A stretch of DNA of 64,000 nucleotides from Allofrancisella inopinata (lineage in GTDB: Bacteria; Pseudomonadota; Gammaproteobacteria; Francisellales; Francisellaceae). Numbering within the stretch: position 1 is the stretch's first letter; each line of letters opens with the position of its first letter. The notes below the pieces were generated by a model, which did not search any database, had not been told where the DNA came from, and was given only the letters and a program-made list of their open reading frames with translations. The position numbers were made by a program, and so were the translations under genes. Shown piece after piece: positions 8,380 through 18,879 of the stretch. The stretch is taken from NCBI RefSeq assembly GCF_012222965.1, contig NZ_CP038241.1:248001-312000 (forward strand). Reading direction: 5' to 3'.

Positions 8380-10200
8380 ATGGCAAATTTAATAGATAAG
8401 ATAGAGTTAAAGGGTTCCTCTAGTAATCTTTCAGGCAACGCAAATAAAGAAAAGGTGACAGCACTTTATAAAAGATTACTTAAGCAAGTAAGTCATCTAT
8501 GGTATTTTTTAGTGCTTGCCGCGATTGGTAGTATCTTTTTTTCAGCAGCTGATGCTGCGATGATTTATTTGATAAATCCAATTTTAAACTATGGCTTTGG
8601 GCCTGATGGGGATATCACTAAACAAAGTGGCCAAATATTAATGTTGATGGGTTTGGGCATGGTAGGACTGCTGGGGTTAAGATCTATAGGCTCTTTTATT
8701 TCACAGTATTTCATAGGCTCCTTAGGGCAAAAGGTTGTATATAAGTTTAGAAAAGATATATATAAAAGATTTACAAACCTACCTGCAAGTTTTTTTGATA
8801 AGCATTCCATAGGGCAAATTATATCTAGATTATTATATAATGTTGATCAAGTAACAGAAGCTACTTCTACAGCAGTTATTACTGTGGTTCAAGATGGTAC
8901 TTTTGTAATTGGCTTGATAATAGTAATGGTAGTTTCAAGTTGGCAATTATCTTTATTTTTGATTATAGTTGGCCCTTTTTTGGGTTTATTTATAACATTG
9001 ATAAATAAAAAATTTAGAGCTTTAAGTAGAAATACTCAGTCATCAATGGGGGATGTCACGCATACTGCAGAAGAGACACTTAGAAATTACAAAGAAATAA
9101 GAATTTTTGGAGCAGAAAAAAAGCAAGAAAATAAATTTTTTAAAAATTTAGATTATACATATTCACAACAAATTAGAACTATAGCTTTAGATGCGCTGAC
9201 TTCTCCTATTATACAAATTATTGCATCATTAGTTTTGGCTTTTTCATTATTTACCATTGCAATGTTTGGGACTAATGAGAGTGGCACTTCGTGGTTAACG
9301 GCCGGTTCGTTTGCTTCATTTTTTGCAGCAGCTGCGGCTATATTAAAGCCTATTAAAAACTTAACTAAAGTAAATGTTGTTATTCAAAAAGCTGTAGCAG
9401 CTACAGAAGATATTTTTTATATACTTGATTATCCAAGTGAAAAAGAGACTGGAAGTAAAGAACTAACGAAGGTTAAAGGCAACGTTAGTATTAAGGATTT
9501 AAGTTTTTCATTTGGTGATCAAAAAGTGTTAGACGGTGTAAGCGTAGACATTAAAGCAGGTGAAACAGTAGCTTTTGTTGGTAGATCCGGTAGTGGAAAA
9601 ACCACCCTTACTAGTGTTATATCAAGGTTTTATACACAACATAATGGAGTTGTTTATGTTGATGATGTTGATAGTCGTGATTTAACGTTAAAAAACCTAC
9701 GTTCTCATTTATCATTGGTTTCACAAAATGTACATCTATTTGATGATACTGTTTATAATAATGTAGCATTTGGTACAGATAGAGATGTGACGGAACAAGA
9801 AGTTATAGATGCTTTAAAAAAAGCTAATGCTTATGAGTTTGTAGAAACTTTGCCAGAAGGTATACATACTGGTATAGGTAATAATGGATCTAAGCTCTCA
9901 GGAGGACAGCGCCAGAGATTATCTATAGCTAGAGCATTATTAAAAGATGCTCCAATACTTATATTTGATGAAGCTACAAGTGCTTTGGATAATGAATCTG
10001 AAAGAGTAGTTCAGCAAGCTCTTGAGAACCTGACTACTTCACGTACAACTATAGTGATAGCACATAGGTTAAGTACAGTTGAAAACGCTGATAAAATCAT
10101 AGTTATGGATAGAGGTAAAGTCGTTGAAAGTGGTAAGCATCAAGAGCTTTTAGAAAATAATGGATTGTATAGCAAGTTGTACCAATCAGGACTTAAGTAA
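8380..10200 (+). CDS. msbA: Lipid A export ATP-binding/permease MsbA
   Basis: A 606-residue half-transporter that flips lipid A-core across the inner membrane. An N-terminal six-helix ABC exporter domain (about 25-330) is followed by the nucleotide-binding domain with Walker [10 protein letters not shown], signature [15 protein letters not shown], Walker [13 protein letters not shown] and the switch His in IAHRLST. The frame extends upstream to an ATG at 8335, but I chose 8380 ([12 protein letters not shown]) because the promoter TATAAT at 8321-8326 would leave no leader for 8335 and because the remembered Francisella MsbA starts with MANMIDKI. lpxK follows 5 bp after the stop, the usual msbA-lpxK pairing for lipid A assembly and export. 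Confidence 0.95.
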   Translation: MANLIDKIELKGSSSNLSGNANKEKVTALYKRLLKQVSHLWYFLVLAAIGSIFFSAADAAMIYLINPILNYGFGPDGDITKQSGQILMLMGLGMVGLLGLRSIGSFISQYFIGSLGQKVVYKFRKDIYKRFTNLPASFFDKHSIGQIISRLLYNVDQVTEATSTAVITVVQDGTFVIGLIIVMVVSSWQLSLFLIIVGPFLGLFITLINKKFRALSRNTQSSMGDVTHTAEETLRNYKEIRIFGAEKKQENKFFKNLDYTYSQQIRTIALDALTSPIIQIIASLVLAFSLFTIAMFGTNESGTSWLTAGSFASFFAAAAAILKPIKNLTKVNVVIQKAVAATEDIFYILDYPSEKETGSKELTKVKGNVSIKDLSFSFGDQKVLDGVSVDIKAGETVAFVGRSGSGKTTLTSVISRFYTQHNGVVYVDDVDSRDLTLKNLRSHLSLVSQNVHLFDDTVYNNVAFGTDRDVTEQEVIDALKKANAYEFVETLPEGIHTGIGNNGSKLSGGQRQRLSIARALLKDAPILIFDEATSALDNESERVVQQALENLTTSRTTIVIAHRLSTVENADKIIVMDRGKVVESGKHQELLENNGLYSKLYQSGLK

Positions 10201-10205
10201 GCCAA

Positions 10206-11198
10206 ATGTTAGATAAAATATGGTATCAGCGAAAGACGAGCGTTGTGAGTTTTTTACTAAAACCATTATCAGCTGTTTTTTCAAGAGTTGCTAATTTTCG
10301 TAAAACCAAGCAACTTCAGTTTCAGTGTGGGTCTAATATACCTGTTATTGTCGTTGGCAATATTTCTGTAGGGGGTACCGGTAAAACACCTGTAGTTAGG
10401 AAGCTAGCTGAAAATTATCTTAGACAGAATAAGAAAGTAGCTATCATAAGTAGAGGTTATGGTGCTAAATCTGCTGAGTATCCTTTTGAAGTAAATAAAG
10501 ATACTCTTTTTGGTCAGTGTGGTGATGAACCTGCTATGCTTTATGATTCTTTAGGTGGTAAAGTGCCTATAGTTATCAGTCCTAAAAGGATAGACTCTGT
10601 TAGGTTTATTGAAAAAAAATACCCTAATACAGATATAATAATTAGTGATGATGGCTTACAGCATTATAAATTAGCTAGAGATTATGAGATAGTTGTTGTT
10701 GACGCTACACGTATGTTTGGTAATAGTTTGTGTTTACCAGCCGGACCACTAAGAGAGCCTATAGAAAGGTTAAAATCAGTAGATAGTATAATAGTTATTG
10801 GCCAGTGTGATCTAAAGGACAAAGAGTTCTTACTATCTTATAATCAAAATGTTTTTTTTACTAAAATTATGGCTACTGAGTTTGTAAATATTACTTCAGC
10901 CAAGCGTGTGCCTATAAAAGATTTTGGTAAAAAACCAGTAGTTGCTGTAGCAGGTATTGGTAACCCGAATAAATTTTTCACTAGTTTAGAAAATTGTGGA
11001 TTAGATATGGTAGATAAAAAAGTGTTTAAAGATCATCACAACTTTAGTCAAGAAGATTTTTCTATTATTGGTGACTCACAAACTGTAGTAATGACATATA
11101 AAGATGCTATTAAATGTAAAAACTTTAGTAAAGAAAATTGGTGGTATTTGGATATCGATTTAGAATTATCTCTAACTGACTTAAGTATATTTAACTAA
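10206..11198 (+). CDS. lpxK: Tetraacyldisaccharide 4'-kinase
   Basis: A 330-residue inner-membrane-associated kinase that phosphorylates the 4' position of the lipid A disaccharide precursor. It shows the N-terminal hydrophobic stretch (about 14-27), the P-loop GGTGKTPVV, the SRGYG motif, the conserved GDEPAML segment and the [12 protein letters not shown] block carrying catalytic acidic residues. Length matches the family. It lies 5 bp downstream of msbA and must be co-transcribed; the product made here is the substrate moved by MsbA. Francisella lipid A commonly loses the 4'-phosphate later, so the modification would occur after this step (family knowledge, not seen here). Confidence 0.95.
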   Translation: MLDKIWYQRKTSVVSFLLKPLSAVFSRVANFRKTKQLQFQCGSNIPVIVVGNISVGGTGKTPVVRKLAENYLRQNKKVAIISRGYGAKSAEYPFEVNKDTLFGQCGDEPAMLYDSLGGKVPIVISPKRIDSVRFIEKKYPNTDIIISDDGLQHYKLARDYEIVVVDATRMFGNSLCLPAGPLREPIERLKSVDSIIVIGQCDLKDKEFLLSYNQNVFFTKIMATEFVNITSAKRVPIKDFGKKPVVAVAGIGNPNKFFTSLENCGLDMVDKKVFKDHHNFSQEDFSIIGDSQTVVMTYKDAIKCKNFSKENWWYLDIDLELSLTDLSIFN

Positions 11199-11276
11199 GC
11201 TTAAGACATTAAGTGTTTGCTAAACTGGGCTATATAGATTACTATTTAGCTTGATAAAAAATTTTATAAAATTCTC

Positions 11277-13955
11277 ATGAAAAAAATAGTCTTGGTTGAT
11301 GGTTCGTCATATTTGTTTAGAGCCTTTCACGCGCTACCAAAGCTTACTAATAGTCAAGGTGAGCCTACAGGGGCGATCTTGGGTGTCATCAATATGATTA
11401 AAAAGCTACCAGTAATGTATCAAACAGAATACGTTGCCGTAGTGTTTGATCCTAAAGGTAAGAGTTTTCGTCACGAAATTTACCCAGAATATAAGGCAAA
11501 CCGTAAGGCTATGGATGACGAATTAAGAGTTCAAATCAAGCCTTTACATGAAATAATCAAAAAAATGGGTTTTCCTCTTATTATCAAAGAAAACGTTGAA
11601 GCAGATGATGTGATAGGTACTCTAGCAAAACAGCTTGAAGCTCAGGGCTATCAAGTGGTTATATCTACGGGTGATAAAGATATGGCTCAGCTGGTAAGTG
11701 AAAATATAATGTTATATGACTCAATGAAAGACGCTATAACAGATATTCCCAAAGTTTTAGAAAAGTATCAAGTTGAACCTAGCCAGATTATAGATTATTT
11801 AGCTTTAATGGGAGATTCTTCAGATAATATTCCTGGTATTCCAAAAGTTGGTCCAAAAACAGCGGTTAAGTGGTTACAAGAGTATAAAAATATTGAGAAC
11901 ATTATAATAAACAAGGATAAAATAGCAGGCAAAGTTGGTGAGAATTTGCGTGACAATATTGATCTTCTTAGGTTATCTTACCAATTAGCTACTATAAAGC
12001 GTGATCTTGATCTGAATATTCCTATAAATGAGATAAAATGTAAAGAAATGGATAAAGAAGCTTTACATGAATTTTTTGTAAGGTATGAATTTAAATCTCT
12101 TCTAAAAGCTCTAGATATTGGTGTAGAAACTGTTGAAAGAAAAACCGTAAATATTAATTATAAGACGGTTTTTACAGATAAAGAGTTAGAAGATTTGGTG
12201 AAAACTTTAGAAACTAAAGAAGGTTTTGCGTTTGATACTGAAACAGATTCATTAGATACTTACGAAGCAAACCTGGTAGGGCTTTCTTTTTGTGCTGAAG
12301 AAGGCCAAGCATATTATATCCCTTTACAACATAGATATCTTGGAGTGCCGCAACAGCTTGAGTTAAAAACTGTATTGGAGTCCCTAAAACCAATATTTTC
12401 TAACATAAAGAAGTTTAAAGTTGCTCATAATTTTAAGTTTGATGAAAAAGTTTTATCAAAATATGGAGTCGATATTCAAGGAAGTGTTCATGATACTATG
12501 ATTATGTCTTATGTACTAAAAAGTAGTGGTAAGCATGATATGGATAGTATCTCCAAAGAGTATCTTGGTGTAGAGCCTATTCCTTATGGTGCAATAGCTG
12601 GGACTGGTAGAAACCAGCAAACTTTAGACCAAGTGGAAATCGACAAAGTAGCTAAGTACGCCGCTGAAGATGCAGATATTACTTTCAGGTTATATAAGTT
12701 TCTAAAAGTTTTATTAGAAAAAGAAGAGACACTTAATAAGCTGTATTTTGAAATAGAAATGCCATTGACCCTAATTTTAAATCAAATGGAAAAGCTAGGC
12801 GTCAAGATAAATGCTGATAAGTTAATTAGACATAGCCAAGAATTAGAGAGTAGTATAAGAGAGCTAGAAAAAAAGTGTTTTGAGTTGTGTGGACAAGAGT
12901 TTAATTTATCTTCTCCAGTGCAATTAAGAGAAGTACTATTTGAAAAAATGGGGTTGCCAGCAGTTAAAAAAACAGCAAAAGGTCAAGCTTCAACCTCTGA
13001 AGAGGTGCTTACACAATTAGCTCAAGAATATGAAGTGGCTGATTTAATTATGAAATATCGTCATCTTTGCAAGTTAAAAAATACTTATACTGATAAGTTG
13101 CCAGCTATGCTTGATAAGAATTCAAGAGTACATACCTCATATAATCAAACGGGTACTGTAACAGGTAGATTATCTTCATCTGACCCTAATTTACAGAATA
13201 TTCCGATTAAAAGCACTGAGGGTAGAAAAATAAGAGAAGCCTTTATAGCAGAAGAGGGTAATTATATAGTTGCAGCAGACTACTCACAGATAGAGCTTAG
13301 GATTATGGCACATTTATCCAAAGATGAAAACCTTCTTAAAGCTTTTAGGCAGGGCTTGGATATACACCGTGCAACGGCTGCAGAGGTTTTGGGCATAAGC
13401 ATAGCTGATGTAACAAGTGAGCAAAGAAGAAGAGCAAAAGCTGTAAATTTTGGTTTGATTTATGGGATGAGTGCGTTTGGATTGGCGAAACAGCTAGAAA
13501 TTTCTAGAAATGAGGCTCAAGAGTATATAGAAATATATTTCAGTCGCTACCCGGGGATCAAAGAATATATGAACACTGCAAAAAAAGTTGCTCAAGAAAG
13601 TGGCTATGTAGAGACTATATTAGGAAGAAGGTTGTATTTACCAGAGATAAACGCGAGAAACGTTATGCAACGTAACGCTGCTGAAAGAGCTGCTATTAAC
13701 GCACCAATGCAAGGTACAGCAGCAGACATTATTAAAAAAGCAATGATAGATGTTAATACTAAGCTTATACAAGAATACAGTAAAGACGTTAAAATGATAA
13801 TGCAGGTTCACGATGAGCTTGTATTTGAAGTTACAAAAGATAAGATGGATGATGTCTGCAAGCAGATAAAAGGTATAATGGAGCAAGCTGTCATGCTTAG
13901 CGTGCCACTTGAGGTAAACGTAGGATTTGGCGATAACTGGGATCAAGCACACTAG
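11277..13955 (+). CDS. polA: DNA polymerase I
   Basis: An 892-residue repair and Okazaki-fragment processing polymerase with all three activities apparently intact. Residues 1-290 form the 5' nuclease (VLVDGSSYLFRAFHAL; EADDVIGTLA; GDSSDNIPGIPKVGPKTA). Next is the 3'-5' exonuclease with DTETDSLD, HNFKFDEKV and the YAAEDADIT motif, so proofreading residues are kept. The C-terminal family A polymerase shows motif A ADYSQIELRIMAHLS, the O-helix RRRAKAVNFGLIYG and motif C MQVHDELVFEV. It stands alone: 78 bp after lpxK, with a likely AT-rich promoter in that gap, and 231 bp before coaX. Confidence 0.97.
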   Translation: MKKIVLVDGSSYLFRAFHALPKLTNSQGEPTGAILGVINMIKKLPVMYQTEYVAVVFDPKGKSFRHEIYPEYKANRKAMDDELRVQIKPLHEIIKKMGFPLIIKENVEADDVIGTLAKQLEAQGYQVVISTGDKDMAQLVSENIMLYDSMKDAITDIPKVLEKYQVEPSQIIDYLALMGDSSDNIPGIPKVGPKTAVKWLQEYKNIENIIINKDKIAGKVGENLRDNIDLLRLSYQLATIKRDLDLNIPINEIKCKEMDKEALHEFFVRYEFKSLLKALDIGVETVERKTVNINYKTVFTDKELEDLVKTLETKEGFAFDTETDSLDTYEANLVGLSFCAEEGQAYYIPLQHRYLGVPQQLELKTVLESLKPIFSNIKKFKVAHNFKFDEKVLSKYGVDIQGSVHDTMIMSYVLKSSGKHDMDSISKEYLGVEPIPYGAIAGTGRNQQTLDQVEIDKVAKYAAEDADITFRLYKFLKVLLEKEETLNKLYFEIEMPLTLILNQMEKLGVKINADKLIRHSQELESSIRELEKKCFELCGQEFNLSSPVQLREVLFEKMGLPAVKKTAKGQASTSEEVLTQLAQEYEVADLIMKYRHLCKLKNTYTDKLPAMLDKNSRVHTSYNQTGTVTGRLSSSDPNLQNIPIKSTEGRKIREAFIAEEGNYIVAADYSQIELRIMAHLSKDENLLKAFRQGLDIHRATAAEVLGISIADVTSEQRRRAKAVNFGLIYGMSAFGLAKQLEISRNEAQEYIEIYFSRYPGIKEYMNTAKKVAQESGYVETILGRRLYLPEINARNVMQRNAAERAAINAPMQGTAADIIKKAMIDVNTKLIQEYSKDVKMIMQVHDELVFEVTKDKMDDVCKQIKGIMEQAVMLSVPLEVNVGFGDNWDQAH

Positions 13956-14186
13956 ACTTATTTTGTGGGATATCTGCTAAAATTTTAGAGTGAGAGTGAA
14001 TCATATCAATTAAGTAGTCAAAAGAAGAGCTTTAAATTATAGTTTTAAATTGGTGTAGAGTTTTGGTTATTAATAGTTATTAATGGGTTTAAAATAGTGA
14101 ATAACAAATACGTAAATAAGTTCGTTAACATTATTAAGTTACATCAAGGTGTTATTTATGTTTACTAGAAAATTGAGGTTAATAAA
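13956..14186. other. Intergenic region, no feature recognised
   Basis: 231 bp of AT-rich sequence between polA and coaX. It contains short repeats of GTTATTAAT/AGTTATTAAT type (around 14065-14090) but no clear terminator hairpin with a T-tract and no convincing ORF. A promoter for coaX is expected here, but none matches the consensus well. Confidence 0.4.
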
Positions 14187-14969
14187 ATGTTATTAGTTAT
14201 GGATGTGGGTAACTCACATATTCACGCAGGTGTTTTTGATAGTGATAAATTAATTAATCAAACACGTTATGCTACAGCTTCGGCTGATTCAACTTCTGAC
14301 CAGTTGGGTGTATTTTTACGACAAGTTTTACGTGAGAATAATATTGATCCTAATTATATAACAGGATGTGCAATTTCCTCAGTGGTGCCACATTTAAATT
14401 ATTCACTTGGGTCAGCAATCATAAAATATTTCAAGCTAAAACCTTTTTTTGTGAATATGAATCTTAAACTAAACCTTGATATGTCTGCCGTAGAGGCACA
14501 TCAAGTAGGAGCAGACAGGCTAGCAAGTTGTATAGGAGCAGTTGCTGACTACCCAGATAAGGATTTGATTATAGTTGACCTTGGTACTGCAACTACTTTA
14601 GATGTTGTAACTAAAGATCATAAATATTTAAGTGGTTGCATATTACCAGGCGTTAAGCTATCTTTGAACGCTTTATGTCAAGGAGCTGCTCAATTACCGT
14701 CAGTAACAATTATTAAGCCCAATAAGGCTATAGGTAATGATACAATCACAAACATTCGTTCGGGGTTGTATTTTGGACATCTTGGGGCATTAAAAGAACT
14801 CAAGAGTAGGGTTATCGAGGAAATAGGTACAAATGATGTGTATACTATAGCGACAGGTGGTTTTGCTAATTTGTTTAAAGATGAAGACATCTTTGATGAA
14901 ATTTCACCAGATTTGATTTTACGAGGCATAAGGATAGCTTTTTTAGGAAATATTGACAATAAAAGTTAG
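14187..14969 (+). CDS. coaX: Type III pantothenate kinase
   Basis: A 260-residue ASKHA-fold kinase for the first step of coenzyme A synthesis, phosphorylating pantothenate. Diagnostic segments: the N-terminal phosphate loop MDVGNSHIHAGVFD, GADRLASC (about 109-116), the DLGTATTLDVV block (about 131-141) and the downstream GCILPG. These are CoaX features and differ from CoaA and CoaW. The ATG has a modest ribosome site. Its stop is 15 bp before the deoB start used here, so coaX is likely the first gene of a run through deoB, deoC and the nucleoside transporter. Confidence 0.93.
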   Translation: MLLVMDVGNSHIHAGVFDSDKLINQTRYATASADSTSDQLGVFLRQVLRENNIDPNYITGCAISSVVPHLNYSLGSAIIKYFKLKPFFVNMNLKLNLDMSAVEAHQVGADRLASCIGAVADYPDKDLIIVDLGTATTLDVVTKDHKYLSGCILPGVKLSLNALCQGAAQLPSVTIIKPNKAIGNDTITNIRSGLYFGHLGALKELKSRVIEEIGTNDVYTIATGGFANLFKDEDIFDEISPDLILRGIRIAFLGNIDNKS

Positions 14970-14984
14970 TTGCCAGGGGTTTAT

Positions 14985-16223
14985 ATGTTGAGAAATAAAA
15001 AGGTTGTAATCTTGCTTTTTGATTCTTTTGGGATTGGTCAAGCTCCAGATGCTGCAGAGTTTGGTGACCAAGGGTCTGATACTTTAGGGCATATAGTTGA
15101 TTACTTTAAAAACAATGGTATGAGTATTAGTTTGCCAAACTTAGCTAAAAAAGGCTTAAAAAAAGTTGCAGAACATAGTCGTGGCCAAGCTTTAGCTTTG
15201 AATATAGCAACTCAAGGTGATGAAATTGAAAACTCTAAGTACGGGTATTGTGCCGAAATTAGTAGAGGAAAAGATACTCCAAGTGGCCACTGGGAGTTAG
15301 CAGGTGTACCTGTAACATTTGATTGGTATTATTTTACACCTAAAAGTGAACAAAGTTGTTTTGACCAAGAATTTATAGATAAATGGGTTGAAAAAGCAAA
15401 GTTAAATGATGGTTTTATAGATGCAGGACATGCTTCAGGAACTGAAATTTTAAAACAATATGGTTGCGAAAGCTGTGTTACAAAAAAACCTATAGTTTAT
15501 ACGTCCGCAGATAGTGTATTTCAGATAGCTGCTCATGAAGATTATTTTGGATTAGAACGGTTGTTAGAGATATGTAAGATAGCTCGAGAAACGCTTAATG
15601 AAATGAATATTAAAGTAGGGCGTGTAATAGCTAGACCATTTGTAGGGGAGTCAGCAGACGAGTATGTGCGTACAGGTAATAGAAGAGATTTTTCTATTTT
15701 GCCTCCAGCACCAACCTTGTTAGACAAAATTATTAAGAGTGGTGGTAAAGTTATTTCAATAGGCAAAATAGCTGATATTTATGCTAACCAAGGTATATCT
15801 AAAAAAATTAAAGCAACAGGTTTAGAAGAGTTGTTTGATCAAACTATAAAAGAGTATGCACAAGCTGAGCCAAATAGTCTTATTTTTACTAATTTTGTTG
15901 ATTTAGACTCAAGTTTTGGCCATCGTAGAGATCCAAAAGGTTATGGTAGAGCATTAGAATATTTAGACTCTAGAATTCCTGGTTTAGATAGTATATTAGA
16001 TGATGATACTATAGTCATCCTTGCAGCTGATCATGGCTGTGATCCAACTGCAGCAGGAACAGATCACACTAGAGAATATGTGCCTTTCTTATTGTGGGGA
16101 AAAAATATAGAGTCAGAGTTTATAGGAGCTAGAGAAACTTTTGCAGACATTGGGCAAAGTATAGCTGATTTTATGGGAGTAGAGAGTTTAGAGTATGGTA
16201 AATCAGTTTTTGAGAAAAAGTAA
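14985..16223 (+). CDS. deoB: Phosphopentomutase
   Basis: A 412-residue alkaline-phosphatase-superfamily mutase interconverting (deoxy)ribose 1- and 5-phosphates in nucleoside breakdown. Metal-binding motifs are visible at the N-terminus (LLFDSFGIGQAPDA) and C-terminus (ILAADHGCDPT, TDHTREYVPFLLW), with the central DTPSGHWE segment that holds the phosphorylated threonine. The open frame extends to a TTG at 14970, but ATG 14985 is preferred: AGGGG lies five bases upstream and the protein then starts MLRNKKVVILLFDSFG like its relatives. The stop overlaps the deoC start (TAATG). Confidence 0.95.
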   Translation: MLRNKKVVILLFDSFGIGQAPDAAEFGDQGSDTLGHIVDYFKNNGMSISLPNLAKKGLKKVAEHSRGQALALNIATQGDEIENSKYGYCAEISRGKDTPSGHWELAGVPVTFDWYYFTPKSEQSCFDQEFIDKWVEKAKLNDGFIDAGHASGTEILKQYGCESCVTKKPIVYTSADSVFQIAAHEDYFGLERLLEICKIARETLNEMNIKVGRVIARPFVGESADEYVRTGNRRDFSILPPAPTLLDKIIKSGGKVISIGKIADIYANQGISKKIKATGLEELFDQTIKEYAQAEPNSLIFTNFVDLDSSFGHRRDPKGYGRALEYLDSRIPGLDSILDDDTIVILAADHGCDPTAAGTDHTREYVPFLLWGKNIESEFIGARETFADIGQSIADFMGVESLEYGKSVFEKK

Positions 16224-16957
16224 TGATTAGTAAACAAAAAATAGTATCCTTAATAGATTTAACGCAGTTAGGTGATAATGATACAGATCAACAAATTGTT
16301 GATTTATGTTTAAAAGCAAGAAATTCACTTGGTACAGTTGCTGCAATTTGTATTTATAAAAAGTTTATTCCATTGGTTAAAAAACAGCTTGGGGAGGCTT
16401 TTAGTGTTGCTACAGTAGTTAACTTTCCTCAAGGTAATTGTTCTATAGAAGAAGTTCTAGCTGAAACTGCAGAAGCTTTAGAGCTAGGTGCTGATGAGAT
16501 TGATCTAGTAATAGATTATAAAGAATATTTAGAAAAAGGTTTTTCTAAGAAGTCATGTAAAATGGTTTCAAAAATCAAAGAGCTCTGCGGTGATAAAATT
16601 TTGAAAGTTATAATTGAGTCAGGGGAGCTTAAGTCAGATGCGCTGGTACATAAGGCAAGTCAAGACGCTATAGATAATGGAGCTAATTTCGTTAAGACTT
16701 CTACTGGAAAAGCACTGGAAGGTGCAACGATTCAGGCAGCGAAAGTTATTCTTCAAACAATAAAAGAAACTAAAAAAACAATTGGATTTAAAGCATCTGG
16801 TGGTATAAGAGACTATGAGCAAGCAGTAGAATATATAAAGTTAGCACAAGCGCTCTTTTCAGATGATTATATCGATCCAAAAACTTTTAGATTTGGAGTC
16901 AGTAGTTTATTGGATAATTTATTAACAGATGGTGGATGTGTAAAGAATGGTTACTAA
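16223..16957 (+). CDS. deoC: Deoxyribose-phosphate aldolase
   Basis: A 244-residue class I aldolase that splits deoxyribose 5-phosphate into glyceraldehyde 3-phosphate and acetaldehyde. The Schiff-base lysine sits in FVKTSTGKALEGAT (about 156-169), the second active-site lysine in GFKASGGIRDYEQA, and the first in EIDLVIDYKEYLE. Translation is coupled to deoB (start overlaps its stop by one base), and the downstream transporter starts inside the deoC 3' end. With deoB and the CNT carrier this makes a complete route from imported deoxynucleosides to central metabolism, apart from a nucleoside phosphorylase not found in this window. Confidence 0.95.
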   Translation: MISKQKIVSLIDLTQLGDNDTDQQIVDLCLKARNSLGTVAAICIYKKFIPLVKKQLGEAFSVATVVNFPQGNCSIEEVLAETAEALELGADEIDLVIDYKEYLEKGFSKKSCKMVSKIKELCGDKILKVIIESGELKSDALVHKASQDAIDNGANFVKTSTGKALEGATIQAAKVILQTIKETKKTIGFKASGGIRDYEQAVEYIKLAQALFSDDYIDPKTFRFGVSSLLDNLLTDGGCVKNGY

Positions 16958-18170
16958 ACTTTTATTTTTTGTATTAGATATTTTAGCAATTTTTTTATTA
17001 GCTTATATTTGGAGCAGTGATAGAAAAAAAATTAGATATAACTATTTATTATTAATCCTTATAGTCCAAACCAGCTTAGCTTACTTTTTTTTAAAATCAA
17101 ACATCGGTGAAAAAGTTATTACTGTAATTGTTGTTGGGTTTAGTTATTTGCTAAATAGTGCTAATGTAGGGACAAGATTTATCTTTGGTTCGTTAGCTGA
17201 TATGGATGGGGGGCATATTTTCTTTTTTTCAGTAGCGATGCCGATTATTGTTATGTCTGCTATTATTGGTATTTTACAATATTTAAAAATATTACCGGTT
17301 CTAATAAAGTTGGTTGGATTTGTACTATCAAAAATAACAGGAATGGGTAAGCTAGAGTCTTTTAACGCTGTTAGTTCCCTTGCTGTTGGCCAATCGGAAA
17401 ATTTTATAGCTTATAAAAAAATAATAGGTCACCTTCCTTCAAATGTATTATATACAATGGCAGCAACAGCTATGTCTACAGTTTCACTTGCTATAGCAGG
17501 TGCGTATATGGGGATGTTGAGTATAGAAAATGGTTTTGATCCTAGATATGTGGTTGTAGCTATGGTTATGAATATGTTTGGTACCTTTTTTGTACTAACA
17601 ATTATAAACCCATATGAGAAATCAGAAGCTTTTGATTATGATAACTTACATATTAGTTTAGAAGAGAATATTGAGAAGCAAAGTTTTTTTGAAATGTTGG
17701 CTGAATACATCTTAGACGGATTTAAAATAGCTGTAATTGTTAGTGCTATGCTTATCGGTTTTATAGCATTATTAAGTCTTATAGATATTATATGCAAAGC
17801 AGTTCTTGGAATCACTTTTACGGGTATTCTAGGCTATATCTTTTATCCTATAGCATGGTTGCTGCGTATTCCAGACCAAGAATTACATCTTGCTGGTGAA
17901 ATCATGGGAACAAAATTGGTTAGTAATGAGTTTGCAGCTATAGATCTTATGGTTAAAAAAGGAGTTGAGCTTACTATTCACACAAAGGCTGTCTTGTCAG
18001 TATTTTTAATATCGTTTGCTAACTTTAGTTCTATAGGCATTATCATAGGGGCTATTCAAGCTGTTAGTAAAAAAGCCTCTATCAAGGTGGCAAAGTTTGG
18101 CTTAAAAATTGTATACGGAGCTTCTATAGTAAGTTTCCTATCGGCTACTGTGGTTGGTCTTTTTGTTTAG
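16947..18170 (+). CDS. Concentrative nucleoside transporter (CNT/NupC family)
   Basis: A 407-residue inner-membrane nucleoside symporter. Visible: N-terminal helices, the gate segment FFSVAMPIIVMSAIIGILQYL, the SFNAVSSLAVGQSENF region (about 131-150), ATAMSTVSLAIAGAYMGML, and the nucleoside-binding EIMGTKLVSNEFAA block (about 312-326) typical of CNT proteins. The ATG lies 11 bp inside the deoC end, so the two are translationally linked. Context with deoB/deoC supports import of nucleosides as carbon or salvage source. Whether it prefers purines or pyrimidines cannot be told. Confidence 0.92.
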   Translation: MVTKLLFFVLDILAIFLLAYIWSSDRKKIRYNYLLLILIVQTSLAYFFLKSNIGEKVITVIVVGFSYLLNSANVGTRFIFGSLADMDGGHIFFFSVAMPIIVMSAIIGILQYLKILPVLIKLVGFVLSKITGMGKLESFNAVSSLAVGQSENFIAYKKIIGHLPSNVLYTMAATAMSTVSLAIAGAYMGMLSIENGFDPRYVVVAMVMNMFGTFFVLTIINPYEKSEAFDYDNLHISLEENIEKQSFFEMLAEYILDGFKIAVIVSAMLIGFIALLSLIDIICKAVLGITFTGILGYIFYPIAWLLRIPDQELHLAGEIMGTKLVSNEFAAIDLMVKKGVELTIHTKAVLSVFLISFANFSSIGIIIGAIQAVSKKASIKVAKFGLKIVYGASIVSFLSATVVGLFV

Positions 18171-18191
18171 TAAATAGGGGATTGCTAGGGA

Positions 18192-18809
18192 ATGCAAGGT
18201 AAATTTCTAGTTATAGAAGGTTTGGATGGAGCAGGTAAAAGTACTGCTATACAATTTATTCAAAATTTTTTTGCTGAGAAAAAAATCCAAGCTATTTATA
18301 CACGAGAACCAGGTGGTACAAAGATAGCTGAAGAGCTAAGAAATCTTGTTCTGCATAATAAGTATGACGAAGAAATTCACTCTGACGCTGAACTGCTGAT
18401 GATCTATGCCGGCCGCGTGCAACATTATAGAAATTTAATCCTACCAGCTTTAGAGCGAGGTGTAAATGTTGTCTCAGATAGGTTTTACTGGTCTAGTTTC
18501 GCTTACCAAGGTGGTGGTAGAGGTTTAGACTTGGCAAAGATAGAAGCTTTAAATAGTAATTTTCTTGGTAATTGTGAGCCTGATTTAGTTATTTACCTAG
18601 ATATAGAACCTTTAGTTGGGTTGCAAAGAGCAAAAAAAGTTGATTCTCCAGATAGAATAGAACAAGCTGGTTTAGAATTCTTCGAAAGAACAAGAAAGGT
18701 ATTTAAGAAACTCGTAAACAAATCAAATAAGGCTGTAGAAATAGATGCTAGTTTACCGTTAGAGGAAATACAAAAAAGAATCCATCAAGTTTTAAATGAA
18801 TGTTTTTAG
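18192..18809 (+). CDS. tmk: Thymidylate kinase
   Basis: A 205-residue P-loop kinase converting dTMP to dTDP. The P-loop is GLDGAGKST (about 10-18), followed by the [14 protein letters not shown] motif and the substrate motif [17 protein letters not shown]; the lid region is near [20 protein letters not shown]. It sits 21 bp after the nucleoside transporter with AGGG just before its ATG, so it may be the last gene of the nucleotide-related run starting at coaX. In E. coli tmk is next to holB; here prfC follows instead. Confidence 0.94.
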   Translation: MQGKFLVIEGLDGAGKSTAIQFIQNFFAEKKIQAIYTREPGGTKIAEELRNLVLHNKYDEEIHSDAELLMIYAGRVQHYRNLILPALERGVNVVSDRFYWSSFAYQGGGRGLDLAKIEALNSNFLGNCEPDLVIYLDIEPLVGLQRAKKVDSPDRIEQAGLEFFERTRKVFKKLVNKSNKAVEIDASLPLEEIQKRIHQVLNECF

Positions 18810-18879
18810 TTTTTAAATTATAAAATATTTAGTAAACTCTTCTAATTAAAATAAAGCCAATTAGTTTATTTAAATTATT